64,000 bases of DNA from Streptomyces sp. NRRL B-1140 (GTDB taxonomy: Bacteria; Actinomycetota; Actinomycetes; Streptomycetales; Streptomycetaceae). Where the stretch lies: assembly GCF_001280065.1 (NCBI RefSeq), contig NZ_LGEA01000094.1, positions 86,603 through 150,602 on the forward strand. The letters are read 5' to 3'. The notes beneath the pieces are model-generated. The model searched no databases and was not told the origin of the DNA. It saw nothing but the letters and a program-made list of their open reading frames with translations. Positions 1-7,686 of this stretch are shown one piece after another. The position numbers were made by a program, and so were the translations under genes. The first letter of the stretch is position 1; each line of letters begins with the position of its first letter.

Positions 1-52
1 CGCGGCGCGTCCCGCGAGCGCCGCGGTCCTTCGGCGCCCGGCCCGGAGCGCC

Positions 53-682
53 TCAGACCAGCAGGTCGTCGACCTGCGCCTCCCCCTCGCGGTAGCGGCG
101 CGCGATCTCCGCGCCGCACTCGTCGGCCGTGCGCTGGAGCCGCCGGCGGCGCCGGGAGACCTGCTGCTCGTGCCGCTCGAGCCGGCCCATCGCCGTGTCG
201 AGCTCCAGGTCCGTGCGCGCGTCCAGGTCGGACAGCTCGACCTCGGCGAGCATCTCCGCGGCCAGCCGCCGGTACTCCTCGCCCTGCGGTGTGCCCAGGG
301 TGACGTGACGGGCCGAGGAGCGGTGCCGGGCCGGGGCGTCCCGCAGGATCTCCGCCAGCCGCTCCACCACCGAGGCCTCCTCGGACTCGGCGACGGAGGC
401 GGCGCCCGCCGGGGCACGCCGGGCCACCTCGGCGCGCAGGATGTCGATGCGTCCCTGGAGCAGCCGCCGCAGATAGCTGAGGTCGGCCTCGTCCCGCTGG
501 GCCTCGCGGCGCAGCGTGCGCAGCTCGGGCAGGCTCAGCGCGGGCAGCTCCGGCCCGGGGGTGTCCGAGGGCAGCCGCGGGCTGTCCGTGCGCTGTGTGG
601 GCGGCCGGTGGTACTCCGACGCGCCGATCCCCGTGTACGACCGGAAAGCCGCCTGCTGCTGTCCGGTGATTGATGTGCTCAT
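53..682 (-). CDS. rsiG: RsiG-type anti-sigma factor (c-di-GMP-dependent, WhiG-directed)
   Basis: RsiG sequesters the sporulation sigma factor WhiG when bound to cyclic di-GMP. The 209-aa product is mostly charged helix and carries the RsiG signature E-x3-S-x2-R-x3-Q-x3-D twice: E65, S69, R72, Q76, D80 and again E172, S176, R179, Q183, D187. Two copies match the known architecture, an antiparallel coiled coil with one motif per helix. The Pro-rich first 60 residues look disordered. The ATG at 682 is preceded by a GAGG; an in-frame TTG nine bases upstream is a weaker alternative. It is transcribed away from dtd. whiG is not in the window. The motif match makes the family call strong; the partner is from family knowledge. 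Confidence 0.92.
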   Translation of the reverse strand: MSTSITGQQQAAFRSYTGIGASEYHRPPTQRTDSPRLPSDTPGPELPALSLPELRTLRREAQRDEADLSYLRRLLQGRIDILRAEVARRAPAGAASVAESEEASVVERLAEILRDAPARHRSSARHVTLGTPQGEEYRRLAAEMLAEVELSDLDARTDLELDTAMGRLERHEQQVSRRRRRLQRTADECGAEIARRYREGEAQVDDLLV

Positions 683-893
683 GTGCCTCAACCGTCCCCT
701 CGACCGGTGTGTTCAAGCATCGTGCCACCCCAAGTGGCCGCTATGGGAACGAGTGCCCCCGATAGACCCCAGATGGGCGGTATAGCAGCAAAATACGTCC
801 GTGCAGGGGCTGTTGGCGCCCGCGCAAACCACCCTTTCGGGCCATGCGCCGACCGGACGCGGCGCGAATGTCACCGCCCTGCATGATGGACGT

Positions 894-1319
894 ATGCGAG
901 CAGTGGTGCAGAGGGTGGACGGCGCGAGCGTCGTCGTGGACGGCGAGACGGTGGGGGCGATCGAGGGCGAGGGGCTGTGCGTCCTCGTCGGCGTCACGCA
1001 CGAGGACACCAAGGAGAAGGCGGCCCAGCTGGCCCGCAAGCTCTGGTCGATCCGCATGCTGCACGACGAGAAGTCCTGCAGCGACGTCGACGCACCGCTC
1101 CTGGTGATCAGCCAGTTCACCCTCTACGGCGACGCCCGCAAGGGCCGCCGCCCCACCTGGAACGCCGCCGCACCCGGCGACGTGGCCGAACCGCTGGTCG
1201 ACGAGGTGGTCGCCCAGCTGCGCTCCCTGGGCGCGACGGTGGCCACGGGCCGTTTCGGAGCGGCGATGCGTGTATCACTGACGAACGACGGCCCGTTCAC
1301 CGTGCAGATCGAAATCTGA
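894..1319 (+). CDS. dtd: D-aminoacyl-tRNA deacylase
   Basis: Hydrolyses D-amino acids from mischarged tRNAs in the cytoplasm. The 141-aa product has the usual family length, begins MRAVVQRV, and carries both active-site signatures: SQFTLYGD in the middle and NDGPFT near the C-terminus. The start at 894 gives the canonical N-terminus; longer upstream frames add unrelated sequence. It is divergent from rsiG across about 210 bases holding both promoters, and converges on ygfZ with a 19-base gap. Confidence 0.95.
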   Translation: MRAVVQRVDGASVVVDGETVGAIEGEGLCVLVGVTHEDTKEKAAQLARKLWSIRMLHDEKSCSDVDAPLLVISQFTLYGDARKGRRPTWNAAAPGDVAEPLVDEVVAQLRSLGATVATGRFGAAMRVSLTNDGPFTVQIEI

Positions 1320-1338
1320 CCCGAAAGATCTACAAGTC

Positions 1339-2304
1339 CTACGGCTCGACGACGACTTCCTGCGCCGCGGCGGTGTCCCCGGCCATCAGCGGGGCGTCCG
1401 GCGCGACGTTCCGCTTCACCAGGGCGAGGGCGACCGGGCCGAGCTCGTGGTGGCGGGCGGACGTCGTGATGAAGCCGATCCTGCGGCCGTCGGGGCCCTC
1501 GTCCGCGAGCCGCAGCTCCGTCCCGGCCGCGGGCAGGTGGACCTCGCTGCCGTCGAGGTGCAGGAAGACCAGGCGGCGCGGCGGCTTGCCCAGGTTCTGC
1601 ACCCGGGCGACCGTCTCCTGGCCCCGGTAGCAGCCCTTCTGCAGGTGCACGGCCGAGCCGATCCAGCCCAGCTCGTGCGGGATGGTGCGGTGGTCGGTCT
1701 CGAAGCCGAGCCGGGGCCGGTGCTGCTCCACGCGCAGCGCCTCGTAGGCGAGGATCCCGGCGGGCGGCCCGGCCTGCCCGGCGAACGCCTCCAGATCGGC
1801 GCGCGGCAGGAACAGGTCCCGGCCGTGCGGCGTCTCCCGTACGACGACGCCGTCCGGCACCTCGGCGATGGAACCGGCCGGGAGGTGCACCACGGCGATC
1901 TCGTCCGTGCGGTCGGCGACCTCGACCCGGTAGAAGAACTTCATCGACTCCAGGTACGCGATCAGCGCCTCCTGGGTGTCCGGCTCCACATGGGCCCAGA
2001 CGGTGGCGCCGTCGTCGACGAGGTACAGCGCGTGTTCGATGTGGCCGTTCGCGGAGAGGATCAGCGCCTCGGTCGCCCGGCCCACCGGCAGGTCGCTGAC
2101 GTGCTGGGTGAGCAGCAGGTGCAGCCAGGCGAGCCGGTCCTCGCCGGTGACGGTGACGACCCCCCGGTGCGAGAGGTCCACGAATCCGGTGCCGTCGGCG
2201 AGGGCGCGCTGCTCACGGAACAGGTCGCCGTAGTGGGCGGCGACGCCTTCGTCCGCGCCCTCGGCGGGGACGGCGCCGGGCAGGATCAGCAGAGGGCTTT
2301 TCAT
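1339..2304 (-). CDS. ygfZ: YgfZ/GcvT-family folate-binding protein
   Basis: The family supports repair and maturation of certain Fe-S enzymes using a folate cofactor. The 321-aa protein has the GcvT-like fold and the YgfZ signature KGCYRGQE, whose Cys is the essential conserved residue, at about residues 228-235. Members of this family are often labelled aminomethyltransferases; the KGCYxGQE motif argues for YgfZ. It lies only 10 bases downstream of nur on the same strand, so it is probably co-transcribed with it. Confidence 0.9.
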   Translation of the reverse strand: MKSPLLILPGAVPAEGADEGVAAHYGDLFREQRALADGTGFVDLSHRGVVTVTGEDRLAWLHLLLTQHVSDLPVGRATEALILSANGHIEHALYLVDDGATVWAHVEPDTQEALIAYLESMKFFYRVEVADRTDEIAVVHLPAGSIAEVPDGVVVRETPHGRDLFLPRADLEAFAGQAGPPAGILAYEALRVEQHRPRLGFETDHRTIPHELGWIGSAVHLQKGCYRGQETVARVQNLGKPPRRLVFLHLDGSEVHLPAAGTELRLADEGPDGRRIGFITTSARHHELGPVALALVKRNVAPDAPLMAGDTAAAQEVVVEP

Positions 2305-2314
2305 ATCCGTAAGC

Positions 2315-2752
2315 CTACGACTCGGTAGTTGAAGCCTTGAGCGTGCAGTCCTCGCACCGGCCGAAGATCGCGAAGTGCTTCATGTCGGTGTCGAAGCCGA
2401 ACGTCCGGCGCAGCTTGTCGGTGAACTCGGCGGCCACCGAGACGTCCGCCTCGATCACGTTCTGGCAGTCCCGGCAGACCAGGTGGATGTGGTGGTGCCG
2501 GTCCGCGAGGTGGTACGTCGGTGCCCCGTGCCCCAGATGCGCGTGGCTGACCAGACCGAGCTCCTCCAGGAGCTCCAGCGTCCGGTACACCGTCGAAATG
2601 TTGACCCCCGACGCCGTCTTCCTCACTTCCACGAGGATGTCGTCGGGGGTCGCGTGCTCAAGGGTGTCCACGGCTTCGAGCACGAGTTGCCGCTGCGGGG
2701 TCAGCCGGTAGCCGCGCTGCCGCAGATCACTCTTCCAGTCGGTGCTCACCAC
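2315..2752 (-). CDS. nur: Fur-family regulator, nickel-responsive Nur
   Basis: Fur-family repressor. Nur binds Ni(II) and controls nickel uptake and the choice between superoxide dismutases in Streptomyces. The sequence shows the winged-helix N-terminus (LRQRGYRLTPQRQLVLEAV), the His-rich dimerisation/metal segment (HHHIHLVCRDC) and a C-terminal CxxC (GRCEDC). The GTG at 2752 gives a 145-aa protein beginning VSTDWKSDLR, as I recall for S. coelicolor Nur; an upstream frame would add 13 Pro/Arg-rich residues. Only 35 bases separate this start from the hsdS-like stop, which leaves little room for a private promoter. The Nur rather than Zur/FurA assignment rests on remembered similarity. Confidence 0.85.
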   Translation of the reverse strand: MVSTDWKSDLRQRGYRLTPQRQLVLEAVDTLEHATPDDILVEVRKTASGVNISTVYRTLELLEELGLVSHAHLGHGAPTYHLADRHHHIHLVCRDCQNVIEADVSVAAEFTDKLRRTFGFDTDMKHFAIFGRCEDCTLKASTTES

Positions 2753-2787
2753 GCGCCCAAGTCTAGGCCGGGGCGGCACGGGCCGGG

Positions 2788-3438
2788 TCACGGCTCGGGC
2801 GACAGGATGCCGTTCATCAAGGCGTCGGCGAGTTCACTGCGGTATTCGCGGGTCACGCGGGCGATTTCGATATGTGCCTGGATCTTGTCGTCGAGAGCGG
2901 CGAGCGTGGCACCGATGGCCGCCTGCTCATCGTCCGGTGGCAGGATGACGGGCAGTTCGCCCAGGGTACGGATGCTCAGCGACGGGATGACCGAGCCGGC
3001 CACCCGCGTCCTGATCCAGTCCTGCGCGGCCGTCGCGCTGAGGTAGGCGACGAGATACGCGGCCGTGACCGGCCCCGCCTCGGTCGGCCTGAGCCGTACC
3101 AGGTTGGGGTGGAACAGCCAGCCCGCGTGCTCTTGGGTGACGAGCGCGCAGCGGCCCACCGTGCCGGTGCGGGTGAGGAGGATGTCTCCTTCGGCCACCT
3201 GATACTTGACCAGCGTCCGCGCCCGCTCCCAGGGGATCGTGGGTACGGCCGCGGCCTTCTCGATGACGATTCGTCGACCGCGCAGGTCGCGGGGCAGTAC
3301 GACAGGGCTGCCCTCGTCCGCCTGCGTACGGCCCTTCTTGTCCTCGGCGCGTTGGCCCGGCCCTGCCTGGATGGACGCGCACAGCTCCCGCAAGGGGCGA
3401 CGCGACCAGCCGGGAGTGAGTTCGTCGAGCGTGGTCAC
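2788..3438 (-). CDS. Half-size type I specificity (HsdS-like) subunit
   Basis: DNA-recognition subunit of a type I-like modification complex. The 216-aa protein has a single target-recognition domain followed by one conserved helical spacer, where full HsdS proteins have two of each (about 400 aa). Hallmarks are the ILLTRTGTVGR stretch, the SIRTLGELPVILPPDDEQ motif typical of HsdS, and a final coiled-coil helix. Half-S subunits normally dimerise to read a palindromic bipartite site. The GTG at 3438 overlaps the methyltransferase stop in a GTGA, with GAGG upstream; an in-frame GTG at 3459 is less likely. No HsdR is present. Confidence 0.82.
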   Translation of the reverse strand: MTTLDELTPGWSRRPLRELCASIQAGPGQRAEDKKGRTQADEGSPVVLPRDLRGRRIVIEKAAAVPTIPWERARTLVKYQVAEGDILLTRTGTVGRCALVTQEHAGWLFHPNLVRLRPTEAGPVTAAYLVAYLSATAAQDWIRTRVAGSVIPSLSIRTLGELPVILPPDDEQAAIGATLAALDDKIQAHIEIARVTREYRSELADALMNGILSPEP

Positions 3439-5045
3439 AGGCCATACCTCCGGAGCCACCGTGCCACTTCGGCGTCGGCCGCTTCCGCCCGACCGTGGAG
3501 GGTGGTGATCTCTTCGGTCAGCCTCGTCAGCCGGTCTCGGGTCTCGGCAGGGTCGGTCGCGCGGGCGCCCGAGGCCGGGCCTGTGGTCCGGACATACAGC
3601 GAGGGGTCCAGACTGTGGCCGTGCGCCGCGATGCCGGACACCTTCACGACCCGGCTCAGTCCCGGATCACCCGCGAAGGAGCGCCCCGCCACCCGTGCCA
3701 CGTGCCACGACACGTACTCCCCGACCAGCCTGGCGATCTCGTCGTCGGTCAGGGCCCACTGCGTCCGGGTGACCTGGCGTCCCATGTGCTCGCCGGCCAC
3801 GAAGAGCACCTCAGGGTCCGCGGCACTCTCGGAGCCGGGAGCCCGCAGGAGCCAGATCTGAGTCTTGACAGCGGTGAGCGTGAAGAGCCCGGCAGGGAGA
3901 GCGATCACGCACTCCACGGCCCCGGCTTCGACCAGCCCCGCCCGCGCCCTCTCGGCGGCACCGCCGTTGAAGGCCGCCCCTGCCGGCATCAGCACGGCGG
4001 CACGGCCCTCGGGGGCGATCAACGAGACGGCGTACTGCAGCCAGTCGAACTCGGTCCTGCGTGCAGTGCCGTAGCTCCAGTACGGGGGTGGTTCCACTTC
4101 TTCCAGGAGCCGGCCGAAGGGCGGGTTGGTCAGGACCACGTCGAAGGCGCCGGAGGGATCGGCGAAGGGGGCGAGCGCTGGGGTGACCGGACCTTCGCCG
4201 AACCGCACCGTAAGCCCGTGATGCACTCGCAGGTTCCACTGCGCCACCTGCCGTTCCCGGTTCCCGGCCACCCGGCCGCCGACCTGGGGCGGCACGCCGC
4301 CACCGTGTGCGGTGAGCGCGTCCAGGTAGGCCACGAGCAGTTCTCCGGCACGGCCGTACGGATCGTGGACGCGCGCCGCCCCGGGCCGCACGGCGGCCAG
4401 CGCCCCGGCCATGACCCGGCTCACGGAGGAAGGGGTGAAGAACGCGCCGCCTTCGCGGGCGTGAGCGGCGCGCCAGCGCACCAGGACGTGGTCGAAAGCC
4501 GCTCGTCCCTCTTGAGCGGAGCCGGTGGTGCCGCCGAGCCTGTCGGCGAGTTCGGTCAGCAGGCGGCGCGGAAAGGTGGTCTCGGGTGGGTCATGGTCGC
4601 GGACCATCACGCCCCAGCTGTCCACGGCACTGGTCATCGAGTCCGGTTCCACGATCTGGATCACGACGAAGTGCAGCAGCCACTCGAGATACCGGTCCAG
4701 CGGCATGGGCCCGCGCAGCCGGTCGGCCTCCGGTCCGGCGAGCCGCTCGACCGTTTGGAGCAGGCCACCGGCCTTTTCTCCGGTCAGCCCCGCACGGAAA
4801 CGGTCACCGTAGGTCGTCCCGGGCGGTTCGCCCGGAAGCAGGGCGTTCGCGGAGACACGCCGCCCGGACAACCAGGCAAGCACCTCGTCCGCGCGAAACC
4901 GCTCGATGTCGACGCCGGAGTCCACGGGTGACGGGAAGTCCGCGTGCCGCCGCTCCCAGTTGGTGACGGCGGGCCGCTTCACCTGCGCGAGGCGCGCGAT
5001 GTCCGGCCGGGAGACGAGCACACCGGCGAACTCGGAATCGCTCAC
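3435..5045 (-). CDS. N6-adenine DNA methyltransferase with N-terminal HTH
   Basis: SAM-dependent adenine methylase of the type I (HsdM) class, 536 aa. The catalytic NPPFGR (motif IV) and a degenerate AdoMet-binding motif I (DPYGRAGELL) are visible. Unlike classical HsdM, the first about 60 residues look like a DNA-binding helix-turn-helix (DIARLAQVKRPAVTNWERR) with a MerR-like ending. The GTG at 5045 has GAGGAGG at ideal spacing. It lies 13 bases after the HEPN gene and overlaps the hsdS-like gene by 4 bases, so the three are almost certainly one operon. With no nuclease subunit it could act as an orphan epigenetic methylase or as part of a non-classical defence system. Confidence 0.88.
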   Translation of the reverse strand: MSDSEFAGVLVSRPDIARLAQVKRPAVTNWERRHADFPSPVDSGVDIERFRADEVLAWLSGRRVSANALLPGEPPGTTYGDRFRAGLTGEKAGGLLQTVERLAGPEADRLRGPMPLDRYLEWLLHFVVIQIVEPDSMTSAVDSWGVMVRDHDPPETTFPRRLLTELADRLGGTTGSAQEGRAAFDHVLVRWRAAHAREGGAFFTPSSVSRVMAGALAAVRPGAARVHDPYGRAGELLVAYLDALTAHGGGVPPQVGGRVAGNRERQVAQWNLRVHHGLTVRFGEGPVTPALAPFADPSGAFDVVLTNPPFGRLLEEVEPPPYWSYGTARRTEFDWLQYAVSLIAPEGRAAVLMPAGAAFNGGAAERARAGLVEAGAVECVIALPAGLFTLTAVKTQIWLLRAPGSESAADPEVLFVAGEHMGRQVTRTQWALTDDEIARLVGEYVSWHVARVAGRSFAGDPGLSRVVKVSGIAAHGHSLDPSLYVRTTGPASGARATDPAETRDRLTRLTEEITTLHGRAEAADAEVARWLRRYGL

Positions 5046-5058
5046 AGCGTCTGCCTCC

Positions 5059-5727
5059 TCAGAACCGCGGCAGTCTGGAACCGCGCAGGACCTCTGCCCG
5101 GCCGGCGAGCACCGCCGGGAACCGGTCCATGACCTGTGCCTCCGTGGCCAGCTCGGGGCTGAGGTAGCCGAGCACGCGGTAGATCTTTGCATGGTCGGCG
5201 GCGAGGTGCCGGTGGAAAATCGGCTCGTGATGCATGATCCGGTTGCGGAACCGGACCAGCGAGATCAAGGCGTCATGCAGATCGGCTCGCCGTCCCCTGT
5301 AGTGGGGGAAAGCCTTGTGCGTGGCGGGCACCCAGAAACCTCTGTCGTAACCCCGCGCGCCGCTGACGAGAGAGATCCAGAAGCCGAAGGAGAGTTCGGC
5401 GACGATGCCGTCCACCGACGCCTGAGCGACCGCGTTGCGCTCACACTTCTCCCGCGCCTCGTCGACGAGCCGGAGACCGTTGCGGCTCAGAGGCGCGCAC
5501 GACCACCAGTCCGGCCGTCGGTGAAACCGCGTGAGTTCGTCGTGCAGTGCGTTACGGATCGTGACTTCGAGACAGTGCAGCGGGCCGTACAGCGCGGCCG
5601 AGGCCGCGACGTTCCACCAGTACAGGCGCATCGCCACAGCTGTGTCACCGTCCGCCGCCGTCAGGTACGACGCCATACGTGGCTTCGAAAAGGCCTTCAA
5701 CAGCCACTCCGGTAGGCGGTCGTCCAC
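5059..5727 (-). CDS. Abi-like HEPN-domain protein
   Basis: Resembles the Abi_2 (AbiD/AbiF) family of phage-abortive-infection proteins, which carry a HEPN ribonuclease fold. The 222-aa product has the central SLVRFRNRIMHHEPIF segment; R-N-R-I-M-H is the R-x4-H HEPN catalytic signature and HHEP is diagnostic for Abi_2. The GTG start is preceded by GAGGGGGA. As first gene of the operon with the methylase and half-S subunit it is the best candidate effector. The defence role is inferred from the family; no activity can be read from sequence. Confidence 0.85.
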   Translation of the reverse strand: MDDRLPEWLLKAFSKPRMASYLTAADGDTAVAMRLYWWNVAASAALYGPLHCLEVTIRNALHDELTRFHRRPDWWSCAPLSRNGLRLVDEAREKCERNAVAQASVDGIVAELSFGFWISLVSGARGYDRGFWVPATHKAFPHYRGRRADLHDALISLVRFRNRIMHHEPIFHRHLAADHAKIYRVLGYLSPELATEAQVMDRFPAVLAGRAEVLRGSRLPRF

Positions 5728-5838
5728 CGTTCCCCCTCACTCGATGACAACACGCATCAAGGGTTGCGTGCGTGGTAATCTGCCTGACGTACGTCCTGGG
5801 TCCGCCTCTGCTCTGCATGCCGCTCGGGACACGGCTTC

Positions 5839-5877
5839 GGAAACCCCGGCCGCAGGCATGATGCGGCCGGGGTTTCC
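5839..5877. terminator. Perfect 16-bp hairpin, possible bidirectional terminator
   Basis: Arms GGAAACCCCGGCCGCA (5839-5854) and its exact complement (5862-5877) flank a 7-base loop. No T-tract follows on either strand, so it may act by stem stability alone or be a structured RNA. It lies between two genes transcribed in the same (minus) direction. Confidence 0.5.
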
Positions 5878-5988
5878 TGTGTCCACAGCTCCCCCCGAAG
5901 GCATCCGCAGCCTAGCCACTGACAGACGGGCATCGCAAGCGCATTGCTATGCACACGCATCTGTTAACCCCTGAGTGTGAAACGCAAA

Positions 5989-6017
5989 CAGGGCCCCGCC
6001 GAATCGGCGGGGCCCTG
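5989..6017 (-). terminator. Rho-independent terminator of the nitrobindin-like gene
   Basis: A 12-bp GC stem (arms 5989-6000 and 6006-6017, loop GAATC) lies 17 bases past the stop codon. On the minus strand it is followed by a T-rich stretch (TTTGCGTTT). Confidence 0.8.
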
Positions 6018-6034
6018 CAGAGCGTGGGCGGAGA

Positions 6035-6610
6035 CTACTTGAAGAACGCGATGCCGTCGTCCGGCATGTCGTCGGGCAGGGCCTTGGCCCAGCGCTCGAC
6101 CTCCTCCGGCGTGACGACCTTCTTCAGGTGGGCGGACATGTAGGGACGCAGCTCGACCTCGGGGGTCTGCTTCTCGCCGACCCACATCAGGTCGCTCTTG
6201 ACGTAGCCGTACAGGCGCTTGCCGCCGGTGTAGGGCTGGGAGGCGGCCGTGCGGGCCACCGCGTCCGTCACGAGGTCGATCTGCGGCTTCTTGTCGGCCA
6301 GCTCGCCGTACCAGATCTCGATGACGCCGTCGTCGCGGGTCATCGTCACCTCGACCTTGCGGCCGGAGTCGATCCGCCAGTAGCCGTGCTCGGACTCCAG
6401 GGGACGGACCTTGTTGCCGTCCTTGTCCAGCACCCAGCTGTGGGACTGGTACTCCAGGAAGTCCCGGCCGTCGTGGGTGAAGGTGACCTCCTGCCCGAAG
6501 TTGCACTTCTCGGAGCCGGGGAAGTCGTGCACGCCGGCGCCCGCCCAGTTGCCGAGCAGGAAGGCGAGCGGGACGAGGTCCTTGTGGAGGTCGGACGGGA
6601 TCTCGATCAT
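6035..6610 (-). CDS. Nitrobindin-like heme-binding beta-barrel protein (FABP-like)
   Basis: 191-aa cytoplasmic beta-barrel of the nitrobindin/THAP4 family. Family members bind ferric heme and isomerise peroxynitrite to nitrate. The N-terminal LLGNWAGAGVHDFPG is the family glycine-rich signature and the predicted strands follow the ten-stranded barrel pattern. A candidate proximal heme His sits in PYMSAHLKKV near the C-terminus. It ends in a clear terminator. The family assignment is good; heme binding is family knowledge. Confidence 0.82.
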   Translation of the reverse strand: MIEIPSDLHKDLVPLAFLLGNWAGAGVHDFPGSEKCNFGQEVTFTHDGRDFLEYQSHSWVLDKDGNKVRPLESEHGYWRIDSGRKVEVTMTRDDGVIEIWYGELADKKPQIDLVTDAVARTAASQPYTGGKRLYGYVKSDLMWVGEKQTPEVELRPYMSAHLKKVVTPEEVERWAKALPDDMPDDGIAFFK

Positions 6611-6630
6611 GGGAACTTCCTAGACGTGGG

Positions 6631-6729
6631 TCAGCGCTGGCCCTGGTACAGCTTCTTCACGGTCAGTCCGGCGAAGGCGAGGACGCCGACGGCGACCAGG
6701 ACCAACAGGATTTCGAAGAAGATCTCCAC
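6631..6729 (-). CDS. 32-residue single-pass membrane peptide
   Basis: GTG-started ORF of 32 codons with an excellent Shine-Dalgarno (AAGGAG, 7 bases before the start). The product begins VEIFFEILLVLVAVGVLAF, one hydrophobic helix, and ends with a basic VKKLYQGQR tail, so it is probably N-out/C-in. It precedes the nitrobindin-like gene by 20 bases and may be co-transcribed with it. Function unknown; it is real by ribosome site, codon bias and a clean membrane-helix-plus-basic-tail pattern. Confidence 0.72.
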   Translation of the reverse strand: MEIFFEILLVLVAVGVLAFAGLTVKKLYQGQR

Positions 6730-6828
6730 GGGGTGCTCCTTGAGCGGGGGTGCGAACGGTTGCACAGGGCCGAGCCCAGCTTACGCGGCCGGGATCCGGG
6801 CCTCTTGGCGAGGTACGACCGTGCGACG

Positions 6829-7686
6829 TCAGCCGAGCAGCCGGCTCTGCAGCGTCACCGTCTGCTGGAAGGGCACCGCCCGCGCGCCGCCCTGCCGGGA
6901 CTGCACGACCAGCGCGAGGGTGTCGCCAGCGGCGAGGTAGGCGTGGCGGACCTGCTCGCCGCCGTGCGGCCTGGCCTCGTCGTAGACCACGCGCTGCACG
7001 TCCTCCACCAGGGCCTCCTGGGGGAACGTCCCGTCGTTGGCCGAGGTCGTGGCGCCGCGCAGCGGGAACTTCGGCGCGCTGAAGGGGGCGAGATAGGGCC
7101 CCAGCAGCGCGTCCACGACCGCCGCGGTGTCGAACTGCAGCAGATAGATCCGCGTACGCGTACCGTCCGGCATGCTCCAGCCGCGAGCGGCGATGTGCCG
7201 CAGCCCGTGATCGGTGAGGTGCCGTCCGAGTTCCGCGCGGTCGTCCTTCGCGGCGTATTCCGCCAGGAAGTCCTTGCGCGCCAGCCAGCCGTCCGTGCCC
7301 CGCAGTGTCCTGTCGTCCCGGGCACCGGCGGGAGCGGGCAGAAGCAGGGCCCGCAGGTCGGCGTGGTGCGTGCCGGCCCTGTTGGCCTCGGCGAAGGGGC
7401 CCGGGCTGCCGGAGGGCAGCGGCGGCCGGGTGAGCGCCGGGTACTCCCAGCGCCCGTCCGACTCTGTCGAGAGCCCGGGTACGTCGGTCCGCTCCAGTCT
7501 CGTGATCCCGTACGCCGTGGCCGCGCCGACCGCCGCGAAGACGGCCACGGCGGTCGTCCAGCGCAGGGCGGCCCGCAGGGCTCCTCGGCCCTTGTGGTCC
7601 CCGCGGTCCCGGGCCACGGGCGCCGGGGGTGCCTCCGGCATCACCTGCTCCGCGGGCCGTACGGCGGTCTGCTGCTCCTCGGTCAT
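6829..7686 (-). CDS. Membrane-anchored hypothetical protein (third of coupled trio)
   Basis: 285 aa: about 40 cytoplasmic residues, one transmembrane helix (TTAVAVFAAVGAATAYGITRL) and a large extracytoplasmic domain. The segment ADLRALLLPAPAGARD followed by GTDGWL is closely matched in the first gene of the trio (8522-9271), so the two are paralogues. Its ATG overlaps the preceding stop (ATGA). Function not recognised; a shared cell-surface role with its neighbours is inferred. Confidence 0.82.
   Translation of the reverse strand: MTEEQQTAVRPAEQVMPEAPPAPVARDRGDHKGRGALRAALRWTTAVAVFAAVGAATAYGITRLERTDVPGLSTESDGRWEYPALTRPPLPSGSPGPFAEANRAGTHHADLRALLLPAPAGARDDRTLRGTDGWLARKDFLAEYAAKDDRAELGRHLTDHGLRHIAARGWSMPDGTRTRIYLLQFDTAAVVDALLGPYLAPFSAPKFPLRGATTSANDGTFPQEALVEDVQRVVYDEARPHGGEQVRHAYLAAGDTLALVVQSRQGGARAVPFQQTVTLQSRLLG

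Larger units (their letters stand above)
5728..6034. other. Intergenic region with two strong hairpins
   Basis: No credible ORF is seen on either strand. The region holds the promoter side of the HEPN-methylase operon (GAGGGGGA site next to 5728), a 16-bp perfect hairpin at 5839-5877 and the terminator of the nitrobindin-like gene at 5989-6017. I looked for a tRNA fold around 5770-5880 and did not find a cloverleaf. Confidence 0.7.

Noticed and set aside
5760..5880. Possible tRNA or tRNA remnant
   Set aside because: There is no TTC-loop sequence GGTTCGA and no acceptor or anticodon pairing; only the 16-bp hairpin is solid.
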